Shown one piece after another: positions 17,811 through 24,767 of a stretch of DNA of 64,000 bases (position 1 is the stretch's first letter; each line of letters begins with the position of its first letter). The stretch is from Aliivibrio_A sp016764915 (GTDB lineage: Bacteria; Pseudomonadota; Gammaproteobacteria; Enterobacterales; Vibrionaceae). Both the position numbers and the translations under genes were made by a program. The stretch covers positions 62,001-126,000 of the forward strand of contig OZ245058.1 in assembly GCA_965224595.1 (NCBI GenBank), written 5' to 3'. The notes beneath the pieces were generated by a model. That model searched no databases and was not told where the DNA came from. It saw nothing but the letters and a program-made list of their open reading frames with translations.

Positions 17811-17838
17811 TCTCTACTGATGAGAGAGAGTTAATTAT

Positions 17839-17988
17839 TTATTTCTTTGTATAGGTTACTTTAGATTCAAATTGCTTAGCAATAGAGCTAGATATTCCAT
17901 GTGCTTGTTTTTTAGTTAGCTTTTTACTAACAACAACAGGTAACCACTTGTTTAGCCATGGATCAAACCACGTTACTTCATAAATCAT
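17839..17988 (-). CDS. Orphan small protein, 49 residues
   Basis: Short open frame with a good ribosome site (GAGGAAATAAG just before the ATG on the minus strand), starting MIYEVTWFDPWLNKWLPVVV and ending in a Lys/Thr-rich tail (SKVTYTKK). It is rich in Lys (about 9 of 49) with aromatic residues (three Trp) in the first half; no signal peptide or membrane span and no family I recognise. It is divergent from the TetR gene at 18166 with a perfect inverted repeat between them, so it may be that regulator's target. The good ribosome site and protein-like composition favour a real gene, but this rests on one sequence. Confidence 0.55.
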   Translation of the reverse strand: MIYEVTWFDPWLNKWLPVVVSKKLTKKQAHGISSSIAKQFESKVTYTKK

Positions 17989-18022
17989 TCTTATTTCCTC
18001 GTTTATTTATTGAACTGTGAAC

Positions 18023-18030
18023 ATTGTATA
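18023..18030 (-). promoter_or_regulatory. Possible -10 element for the 49-residue gene
   Basis: On the minus strand TATACAAT lies about 35 bases before the start codon. The -35 match is poor, as expected if the promoter depends on a regulator; the 13-bp inverted repeat lies just upstream. Confidence 0.3.
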
Positions 18031-18039
18031 GCCATAGTC

Positions 18040-18074
18040 AATAATAATAAAGTACATCATCCTTTATTATTATT
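18040..18074. repeat. Perfect 13-bp inverted repeat between the orphan gene and the TetR gene
   Basis: AATAATAATAAAG (18040-18052) and CTTTATTATTATT (18062-18074) are exact complements separated by nine bases. The position midway between divergent genes, one a TetR-type repressor, is where an operator is expected; the AT-only composition makes chance or DNA curvature an alternative. Confidence 0.55.
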
Positions 18075-18109
18075 TCAATGTGATATGCGTTGTACTCAGA
18101 TTTATGAAA

Positions 18110-18138
18110 TTGAAATGATTATTTGAAAAGCTTATTAT
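18110..18138 (+). promoter_or_regulatory. Putative promoter of the TetR-type gene
   Basis: TTGAAA, exactly 17 bases, TATTAT; ends 27 bases before the start codon. Lies 36 bases downstream of the inverted repeat. Confidence 0.5.
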
Positions 18139-18165
18139 TAATGATAAAGAAAATGGAAGTTTATT

Positions 18166-18606
18166 ATGCCTAGAGTTAGCCAAAAAGTAGCCCAAGAGAC
18201 ACGCCGCCGAATTATTAGCACTGCTTTTAAGATGATTCTTAATGATGGGTTTGAATCCCTGACTTTTACTAATATTGCAAAATCAGCTGAGATCAGTCGT
18301 TCAGGAATCAATGCTCATTTTAAAAAGAAAGAGGATTTGATTCGTGAAATTGAGCCATTAATGGTGAATTTGATTGTGACTAGGCTGGATTTTACATCGG
18401 CTAAAAATTTTTGGGACTCTTGGGTTGATCAAGTTGATAATGAAAAAGATTTTCAACACGTTATCTTATGTAGCATAGAGTTTAGTTTCAGCAAAACGGG
18501 TTTTGAAAATTTAATAAACGCGATAGATGGTGATCCAGAAGAGTGCACTAAAATTGCTTATCAAGCGGTTGGTTATGCTCAAATTCATCTGAATAAAAAG
18601 GAATAA
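18166..18606 (+). CDS. TetR/AcrR-family transcriptional regulator, short form
   Basis: Predicted DNA-binding regulator. The N-terminal TetR helix-turn-helix is clear (about residues 10-58): RRRIISTAFKMILNDGF, then LTFTNIAKSAEISRSGINAHF and KKKEDLI. The ligand/dimerisation part (about 60-146) is much shorter than the 130-150 residues usual in the family, so total length is 146 instead of about 190-200. The frame ends naturally three bases before a strong terminator, so this is not an obvious frameshift. A GGAAG ribosome site precedes the ATG. The neighbours tolC (convergent) and the 49-residue orphan (divergent) are possible targets; the orphan is favoured by the inverted repeat. Confidence 0.83.
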   Translation: MPRVSQKVAQETRRRIISTAFKMILNDGFESLTFTNIAKSAEISRSGINAHFKKKEDLIREIEPLMVNLIVTRLDFTSAKNFWDSWVDQVDNEKDFQHVILCSIEFSFSKTGFENLINAIDGDPEECTKIAYQAVGYAQIHLNKKE

Positions 18607-18608
18607 AT

Positions 18609-18645
18609 ATGCCCCGGACTCAAAGAATGCGGGGCATGTTTTTTT
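18609..18645. terminator. Terminator between convergent tetR-type gene and tolC
   Basis: ATGCCCCG, 13-base loop, CGGGGCAT, then GT and a run of seven T. GC-rich eight-base stem. Confidence 0.85.
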
Positions 18646-18655
18646 AAGAATACGC

Positions 18656-19969
18656 TTATTTTGCTAAAGCAACTAAAGAGTTATTGATATCTAAAATATC
18701 TTGCTCGTTCAGTGTACCGACCGCTAACTTAAGTTGCAGTACACTTAAAATGTAGTCATAACGTGCATTAGCCAGATTACGGTTTGAGTCATATAAGCGG
18801 CGAGTTGAGTCCAACACATCCACAATAGTACGTGTACCAACATCAAATCCAGCTTCGGTCGCTTCTAGTGCTGACTTTGCAGAGAGAACTGATTGCTTAT
18901 AAGCTCTCAATGCTCCAATGGATGCGTTAATATTGTTGTTAAAACCTCGAACATCTTTAACCACACTACGGTAAGTCGCTTCCAGATCTTCACTGGCTGC
19001 TACGTAGGAAAATTGCGCTTGTTTCTCTAATGAACTGGTATTGCCACCTGAATAGATAGGCACCACTAAGTTAATGCCCGCTTTTAGATCGTTAGCATCG
19101 TAACTGTTGCTTGAGTAATTTATAGAATCATAATCAGTATAACCGTATGAGGCGTCAAACGTCAGTGAAGGTAGGTGACCAGAACTGGCTAGTGAGATGT
19201 TATCTTTGGCGATATCTTGATTAATCCGAGCGGCCAGCAAGCTTAAGTTTTTCTGTTCAGCTTCATCAACCAAGGCTTGGCTAGAGCTTTGTGGTGTACG
19301 AGCAGAAAAGCGCTTGGTGTCGAGTGTGCTTAATGTTTTATGCTCTTGTCCAGTAATTTCACGCAGGCCTTCATAACTGTTGACCAATGCGTTTTCTGAC
19401 AGAATCTCGTCAGCTAACACGCCATCGTATTGTGCTTGAGCATCATGAACATCAGTGATCGCAGATAGGCCCACATCAAAACGCTGTTTTGTCTGCTCTA
19501 GCTGACGAGCAACCGAGGCCTTTTCGGCGCGCACAAACTCTAAATTATCCATTGCGCGTAGAACCTCAAAGTAAGCTTGAGCCACACGAAGGATAACGCC
19601 CTGCTGCTCTGCAGCGTAGGCAGAATCAGATTGGCGCGCTGTTTTCTCTGCCGTATCTAAACTGATCCAGCTTGAACGTTGATACAACTCTTGCTGTAAA
19701 GAAATGCCAGCGTTAAACGCGTTGTTCTCATTCTCGTTGCGGTTCGAACGGGTTGTATTGTAACCCGCAGTTAAGTTTATCTGTGGCAATAATGAACTTT
19801 GGGTGGAGTTAACCGCCTCAAATGCAACATCTTTTTGCGCTGCCGCTCTTAATAGCTGCGGATCATTCTCTTTAGCTTGGTTATATATTTCTGCTAAGTT
19901 GTCTGCCATGACTAACTGAGTAAAGCCGCCGAGCGCCAGACTGATAACAAGAGGAAGCAATTTTCTCAT
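18656..19969 (-). CDS. tolC: TolC, outer-membrane efflux and secretion channel
   Basis: Trimeric outer-membrane/periplasmic tunnel used by RND pumps and type I secretion. The 437-residue product has a Sec signal peptide (MRKLLPLVISLALGGFTQLVMA), mature start DNLAEIYNQAKENDPQL as in TolC, and two outer-membrane-efflux repeats (about residues 23-215 and 230-430) with the long heptad-patterned helices and the ARYDYILSVLQLKLAVGTL C-terminal helix. Shorter than E. coli TolC (493), which has an extra C-terminal tail; the vibrio proteins share the short form. Divergent from nudF, as in E. coli. Confidence 0.95.
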   Translation of the reverse strand: MRKLLPLVISLALGGFTQLVMADNLAEIYNQAKENDPQLLRAAAQKDVAFEAVNSTQSSLLPQINLTAGYNTTRSNRNENENNAFNAGISLQQELYQRSSWISLDTAEKTARQSDSAYAAEQQGVILRVAQAYFEVLRAMDNLEFVRAEKASVARQLEQTKQRFDVGLSAITDVHDAQAQYDGVLADEILSENALVNSYEGLREITGQEHKTLSTLDTKRFSARTPQSSSQALVDEAEQKNLSLLAARINQDIAKDNISLASSGHLPSLTFDASYGYTDYDSINYSSNSYDANDLKAGINLVVPIYSGGNTSSLEKQAQFSYVAASEDLEATYRSVVKDVRGFNNNINASIGALRAYKQSVLSAKSALEATEAGFDVGTRTIVDVLDSTRRLYDSNRNLANARYDYILSVLQLKLAVGTLNEQDILDINNSLVALAK

Positions 19970-20142
19970 GAGTGCCGTACCTGCATTTAAGTATATTTAT
20001 AATAAATTAATTGTAGAGTTTAACCCAACTCTGACATAAATTGCTTGAAAGATTACGTTTTTTTACGTTTATGTTGAACAATAATCAATCAAATTGCTGT
20101 TAGAGATGAATAAAACGAGACTTTGTCTATATTGACATTTTT

Positions 20143-20171
20143 ATTGACTGTTATTGTTCGAAATAGTCAAT
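20143..20171. repeat. Inverted repeat in the tolC-nudF intergenic region
   Basis: ATTGACT (20143-20149) and AGTCAAT (20165-20171), perfect 7-bp arms 15 bases apart, centre about 33 bases before nudF. Could be an operator or a leader hairpin. Confidence 0.35.
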
Positions 20172-20189
20172 TTTTAAAGGGATAATCCT

Positions 20190-20834
20190 ATGACAGAAAA
20201 GAACGGTATTGCCAATAAATCAGAGACTTTTAACAAACAAGATGTCGAAGTTATGTCAAAAACATCGCTGTTTAATGGATTTTTCAGCATGGTGAAATAT
20301 ACTTTCCGTCATCGCCTTTTTGCTGGGGGTTGGAGTGATACCATTGAAAGAGAGATGTTTGAGCGAGGTCATGCAGCTGCGTTACTGCCCTATGACCCTA
20401 TACTGGATAAAGTGGTTTTGATTGAACAAATACGAGTAGGAGCACTCGAAGATAGATCACCTTGGCAGTTTGAAATCATTGCTGGAATGATAGACAAAGG
20501 TGAGAGTGCAGAGGAAGTGGTACGTAGAGAGAGCATGGAAGAGGCGGGGTTAACTGTGATATCGACCGAAAAAATCACATCTTATTTTCCGTCGTCAGGT
20601 GCTTGTTCAGAGCGTTTAGATCTTTTTGTAGGCTTGATAGACAGTCGTCAAGCGGGCGGTATACATGGCTTAGAAGAGGAGGGAGAAGACATTAAAGTTC
20701 ATATTGTTGATAGAGAACTCGCTTACTCAATGGTGAATAGTGGTAAAATTGAGAATTCTGCCTCAATAATTGCATTGCAGTGGCTAGAATTGAATAATTT
20801 ACGTTTAAGATCACTGCATTCTAATGATGAATAA
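20190..20834 (+). CDS. nudF: NudF, ADP-ribose pyrophosphatase (Nudix)
   Basis: Cytoplasmic hydrolase splitting ADP-ribose to AMP and ribose-5-phosphate. The 214-residue product has the Nudix box from G99 to about residue 121 (GMIDKGESAEEVVRRESMEE), preceded by QIRVG and PWQFEIIAG as in the ADPRase group. An AAAGGGAT ribosome site precedes the ATG. It is the first gene of nudF-yqiB-cpdA-yqiA leading to parE, the same order as in E. coli, with the next gene overlapping by 11 bp. Confidence 0.94.
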   Translation: MTEKNGIANKSETFNKQDVEVMSKTSLFNGFFSMVKYTFRHRLFAGGWSDTIEREMFERGHAAALLPYDPILDKVVLIEQIRVGALEDRSPWQFEIIAGMIDKGESAEEVVRRESMEEAGLTVISTEKITSYFPSSGACSERLDLFVGLIDSRQAGGIHGLEEEGEDIKVHIVDRELAYSMVNSGKIENSASIIALQWLELNNLRLRSLHSNDE

Positions 20835-21252
20835 TAGACAATATCATGTCGATCTAGCGGATCTTATGCGGGTTTATGAAACCAATTACGCAAAGCTAAG
20901 AGCCTTATTGCCGAGAAGCAACAAAATTGAAGACCAATGCTGCTATCAAGTCGAAAAGCAGCATTATCAGATTGAAATTATTGAAGTGACGGTTTACACG
21001 ACTCTGGTCAATATTTGGCAAGTTGAGGGCGATGCCCAATACCCTCTGCCTAAATTAACGGTAAGGCTCTATCACGATGCTAAAGTTGCTGAAGTGTGTG
21101 CAGCTGAGAGGCTCTCAAGAGTAAAACCCCGCTATCAATATCCAAATGTAAAAATGCTTCAACGAGATGAAAAACTGCAGTTGAATCGATTCCTAGGGGA
21201 TTGGTTAACCTTCTGTCTTAAACGTGGTGTGACTGGAACACCGATAATTTAA
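20824..21252 (+). CDS. yqiB: YqiB, DUF1249 family protein
   Basis: A 142-residue cytoplasmic protein of the DUF1249 family, function unknown. Recognisable by YHVDLADLMRVYETNYAKL at the N-terminus and the C-terminal KLQLNRFLGDWLTFCLKRG, plus its invariable position between nudF and cpdA. The start overlaps the end of nudF; two adjacent ATG codons (20824 and 20827) are both possible. Confidence 0.9.
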   Translation: MMNNRQYHVDLADLMRVYETNYAKLRALLPRSNKIEDQCCYQVEKQHYQIEIIEVTVYTTLVNIWQVEGDAQYPLPKLTVRLYHDAKVAEVCAAERLSRVKPRYQYPNVKMLQRDEKLQLNRFLGDWLTFCLKRGVTGTPII

Positions 21253-21277
21253 TATTTACAACAGGGTTATTGACGTT

Positions 21278-22102
21278 TTGCAGCCTGATTTATTGCCATT
21301 AGAACATTCTGAAAATACAGTGTTATTTCAACTAACAGATACCCATTTGTATGGTAATACAAATGGTGCTCTGCTAGGTGTAAAAACATTAGACAGCTTT
21401 CATGCGGTTGTTGATAGTATTTTAGAATCGAATCTCAATTGTGATGCGATTTTAGCGACAGGAGATATCTCTCAAGATCATTCAACACTCTCTTATCAAC
21501 GATTTGCTAACGGGATATCTGCGATCAAAAAACCGTGTTATTGGCTTCCAGGAAATCACGACTACAAACCGAGTATGGGGGCGGTATTGCCTTCAGAGCA
21601 GATAAAACCTAGTACGCACATATTGCTTGGAGAAAATTGGCAAATGATTCTGCTTGATAGCCAAGTTGAAGGCGTTCCTTATGGTGAGCTGAGTCAGTTG
21701 CAATTACAGCAACTTGATGAACAATTATTACGTTACCCAACGCGACATACTTTAATATTGCTACACCACCACCCAATTTCCATCAACAGTGCTTGGCTTG
21801 ATCAGCATCAACTTCATAATAAAGAGCAATTCTGGTCTGTGTTATCTGGTCATCATAATGTGAGCGGTATATTATGTGGACATATTCATCAAGAGTTAGA
21901 TGTGAAAATAAACGGGGTTAGAGTAATGGCTACGCCATCTACATGTGTACAGTTTTTGCCTAACTCCAATGATTTCTCTGTCGATCAACAAGCACCTGGG
22001 TGGCGACGATTAGAGTTGCTGCCGACTGGGAAAATAAAAACTGATGTTTTTAGATTAATCAATAATCGCTTTCTTCCTAATTTAAACTCTTCTGGGTACT
22101 AA
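21278..22102 (+). CDS. cpdA: CpdA, 3',5'-cyclic AMP phosphodiesterase
   Basis: Calcineurin-type metallophosphoesterase that lowers cAMP and so affects CRP signalling. All metal-ligand motifs are present: DTHLYG near residue 22, GDISQDHS near 62, GNHD near 95, HHHP near 165 and GHIH near 204. The best start is TTG at 21278, with AGGG 11 bases upstream; the only in-frame upstream alternative is an ATT at 21269. This gives 274 residues, matching E. coli (275). The rare TTG start with long spacing predicts weak translation. Confidence 0.9.
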   Translation: MQPDLLPLEHSENTVLFQLTDTHLYGNTNGALLGVKTLDSFHAVVDSILESNLNCDAILATGDISQDHSTLSYQRFANGISAIKKPCYWLPGNHDYKPSMGAVLPSEQIKPSTHILLGENWQMILLDSQVEGVPYGELSQLQLQQLDEQLLRYPTRHTLILLHHHPISINSAWLDQHQLHNKEQFWSVLSGHHNVSGILCGHIHQELDVKINGVRVMATPSTCVQFLPNSNDFSVDQQAPGWRRLELLPTGKIKTDVFRLINNRFLPNLNSSGY

Positions 22103-22107
22103 TTATT

Positions 22108-22698
22108 ATGGCGATGATTAAACCCAGCATGCTTCTTTATATTCACGGTTTTAATAGCTCGCCGTTGTCACATAAAGCACAGGTTATGAAGAGTTTCTGT
22201 CAACAATATCGCAGCGATATTCGAGTTGAAGTTCCGCGTCTCCCCTGCTTCCCAAGTGACGCAGCCTCAGTGTTGAAAAATACAGTGGAGCGGTATAAAG
22301 ATGATTATCACATAGGCTTAATTGGCAGCTCTTTAGGTGGATATTTGTCGACATGGCTTAATTCAATGTATGGTTATAAGGTTGTGTTGGTTAATCCGGC
22401 AGTCCGTCCTTATGAGTTGTTGACCGATTATTTGGGGCCTCAAGTGAATCCATATACTGATGAAGAGTATGTGCTTACAGCGAAGCATGTTAATGAACTG
22501 AGAGAGTTAGACGTTACTGAAATAGCACAACCGGAGGATTTTTGGTTGTTGCAACAACAAGATGATGAGGTATTGGATTATCGTCAAGCTGTGGCCAAAT
22601 ATATTGGTGGAAAGCAGACGGTCGAATCAGGAGGTGACCATAGTTTTATTAACTTTGAACGTTATCCTTCTCAAATAATTCAGTTTTTAAACCTTTGA
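22108..22698 (+). CDS. yqiA: YqiA, alpha/beta-hydrolase esterase
   Basis: Small cytoplasmic esterase of unknown physiological substrate. The 196-residue product has the oxyanion motif LYIHGFNSSP near residue 11, the nucleophile elbow GSSLGGYLS near 73, and the late GGDHSF with the catalytic His near 176. Follows cpdA by five bases and precedes parE, the conserved order. The second ATG (22114) is an alternative start. Confidence 0.92.
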   Translation: MAMIKPSMLLYIHGFNSSPLSHKAQVMKSFCQQYRSDIRVEVPRLPCFPSDAASVLKNTVERYKDDYHIGLIGSSLGGYLSTWLNSMYGYKVVLVNPAVRPYELLTDYLGPQVNPYTDEEYVLTAKHVNELRELDVTEIAQPEDFWLLQQQDDEVLDYRQAVAKYIGGKQTVESGGDHSFINFERYPSQIIQFLNL

Positions 22699-22795
22699 TA
22701 GGTTATCACAAATTGATAGTTCCCAAGCGTTCGCGACTTGACATTGATTCGCTGCTCTCAGACTATGTAATCAAACTTTAAGTACCTTCAGAGAT

Positions 22796-24676
22796 ATGAC
22801 AGAACAATATAATGCAGGAGCCATTGAGGTTCTAAATGGCCTTGAGCCAGTACGTCGCCGTCCAGGCATGTACACCGATACCATTCGACCTAACCATCTT
22901 GGTCAAGAGGTTATTGATAACAGTGTTGATGAAGCTTTGGCTGGACACGCCAGTAAAGTGCAAGTCATCTTATACCCAGATCAGTCGCTTGAAGTTATCG
23001 ATGATGGACGAGGAATGCCTGTCGATATTCATCCGGTAGAGAAGATATCGGGTGTGGAGCTGATTTTCTGTAAGCTCCACGCAGGTGGTAAGTTTTCTGG
23101 GAAAAGCTATCAATTTTCAGGTGGTCTTCATGGTGTAGGTATTTCCGTTGTTAATGCTCTCTCAAAACGCGTTGAAGTAACCGTTCGACGTGGTGGTGAA
23201 GTGCATGAAATGGCATTTGAACATGGAAATAAAGTCTCTGAATTAGAGGTGACTGGAACCTGTGGACGCAGAAATAAAGGCACATCTGTCCACTTTTGGC
23301 CGGATGTCAGTTATTTTGATTATGCTAATTTTTCTGTTTCACGCTTAATCAGTAATTTAAAAGCGAAAGCGGTATTATGCCCAGGTCTTGAAATTACATT
23401 TAGTGACAAAGTTAACGGCAATGAATACAAGTGGCTCTATGAAGATGGGTTAAATGACTATCTTTCAGAGGGAGTGAAAGGGTTTACCTTATTGCCAGAA
23501 ACGCCATTCACAGGCGTGTTTAGTGGTAATAGTGAGGCTGCTGATTGGGCTGTTATTTGGTTACCAGAAGGCGGTGATCTGATCACTGAAAGTTATGTTA
23601 ACTTGATTCCGACGGTGCAAGGCGGTACTCATGTTAACGGAATGCGCCAAGGCTTGTTAGATGCAATGCGTGAGTTTTGTGAGTTTAGGAACTTGTTGCC
23701 TCGTGGTGTAAAACTCACCGCAGATGATATATGGGAGCGATGCGCTTATGTATTGTCGGTGAAAATGCAAGACCCTCAATTTGCAGGGCAGACTAAAGAA
23801 CGTCTCTCTTCTCGTCAGTGCGCAGCCTTTGTGTCCGGTGTGCTCAAAGATGCATTCAGTTTGTGGCTTAATGAGAAACCACAAATTGCTGAATTGCTTG
23901 CTGAAAGCTGTATTGCTAATGCTCATCGACGTATGCGCGCCAGTAAAAAAGTGGTTCGTAAGAAAATAGCTTCAGGTCCAGCACTTCCGGGTAAACTAAC
24001 CGACTGTTCAATTCAAGATCTTAATCGTACTGAGCTTTTTTTAGTGGAAGGGGACTCAGCTGGTGGTTCTGCAAAACAAGCGAGAGATCGTGAGTTCCAA
24101 GCGGTAATGCCACTACGCGGAAAAATCTTAAATACCTGGGAAGTCTCTGCTGATCAAGTTTTAGCGTCTCAAGAAGTACATGACATTTCCGTAGCGTTGG
24201 GTATTGATCCTGACTCTGATGATCTGAGTGGTCTGCGTTATGGTAAGGTCTGTATTCTTGCAGATGCGGACTCCGATGGACTGCACATTGCGACATTACT
24301 CTGTGCTCTGTATTTCAAGCATTTCAAAGCACTTGTTCGAGCTGGACACGTCTATGTAGCTATGCCACCTTTATTTAGAATTGATTGTGGTAAAGAGGTT
24401 TTTTACGCGTTAGATGAGTCAGAAAAACAGGGGATTTTAGACCGCCTTACTAACAAAAGATCAAAAGTAAATGTACAGAGATTCAAGGGGTTGGGTGAAA
24501 TGAACCCACTGCAACTACGAGAAACAACGATGGATCCAAATACTCGTCGTTTGGTGCAGTTAACCATTGATGATGAAGAGAAGACTAATGAGATGATGGA
24601 TATGTTGCTGGGTAAAAAACGAGCGGATGATCGCCGTGCTTGGTTACAATCTAAAGGCGATTTAGCGGACGTGTAA
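22796..24676 (+). CDS. parE: ParE, DNA topoisomerase IV subunit B
   Basis: ATPase subunit of topoisomerase IV, which decatenates daughter chromosomes with ParC. The 626-residue product (E. coli 630) has the GHKL ATP site (DNSVDEALAG with the Mg-binding Asn near residue 42, DDGRGMPVD near 68, GGLHGVGISVVNAL near 110), the transducer domain, and the TOPRIM domain with VEGDSAGGSAK near 415 and ADADSDGLHI near 494. Separated from yqiA by about 100 bases, so it may have its own promoter. Start chosen at the family position MTEQYNAGAIEVL. Confidence 0.97.
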   Translation: MTEQYNAGAIEVLNGLEPVRRRPGMYTDTIRPNHLGQEVIDNSVDEALAGHASKVQVILYPDQSLEVIDDGRGMPVDIHPVEKISGVELIFCKLHAGGKFSGKSYQFSGGLHGVGISVVNALSKRVEVTVRRGGEVHEMAFEHGNKVSELEVTGTCGRRNKGTSVHFWPDVSYFDYANFSVSRLISNLKAKAVLCPGLEITFSDKVNGNEYKWLYEDGLNDYLSEGVKGFTLLPETPFTGVFSGNSEAADWAVIWLPEGGDLITESYVNLIPTVQGGTHVNGMRQGLLDAMREFCEFRNLLPRGVKLTADDIWERCAYVLSVKMQDPQFAGQTKERLSSRQCAAFVSGVLKDAFSLWLNEKPQIAELLAESCIANAHRRMRASKKVVRKKIASGPALPGKLTDCSIQDLNRTELFLVEGDSAGGSAKQARDREFQAVMPLRGKILNTWEVSADQVLASQEVHDISVALGIDPDSDDLSGLRYGKVCILADADSDGLHIATLLCALYFKHFKALVRAGHVYVAMPPLFRIDCGKEVFYALDESEKQGILDRLTNKRSKVNVQRFKGLGEMNPLQLRETTMDPNTRRLVQLTIDDEEKTNEMMDMLLGKKRADDRRAWLQSKGDLADV

Positions 24677-24686
24677 ATAACAAATT

Positions 24687-24708
24687 TGCAAGCCAACACT
24701 GGCTTGCA
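24687..24708 (+). other. Hairpin without T tract between parE and parC
   Basis: TGCAAGCCA, ACAC loop, TGGCTTGCA form a perfect 9-bp stem 11 bases after the parE stop. No T run follows, so it is more likely an mRNA processing or stability element than a terminator. Confidence 0.5.
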
Positions 24709-24767
24709 TGTATAGATTACTACTCAGTAGAGATACTGGATAAGTAGAAAATGAATGGATTAAGTCA

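Noticed and set aside
18040..18074. Reading the AT-rich inverted repeat as a terminator
   Set aside because: Both neighbouring genes point away from it and the stem has almost no G-C pairs, so termination is unlikely.
18607..18655. A frameshifted remainder of a longer TetR C-terminal domain
   Set aside because: Only 49 bases separate the stop from the tolC stop and they are occupied by a terminator.
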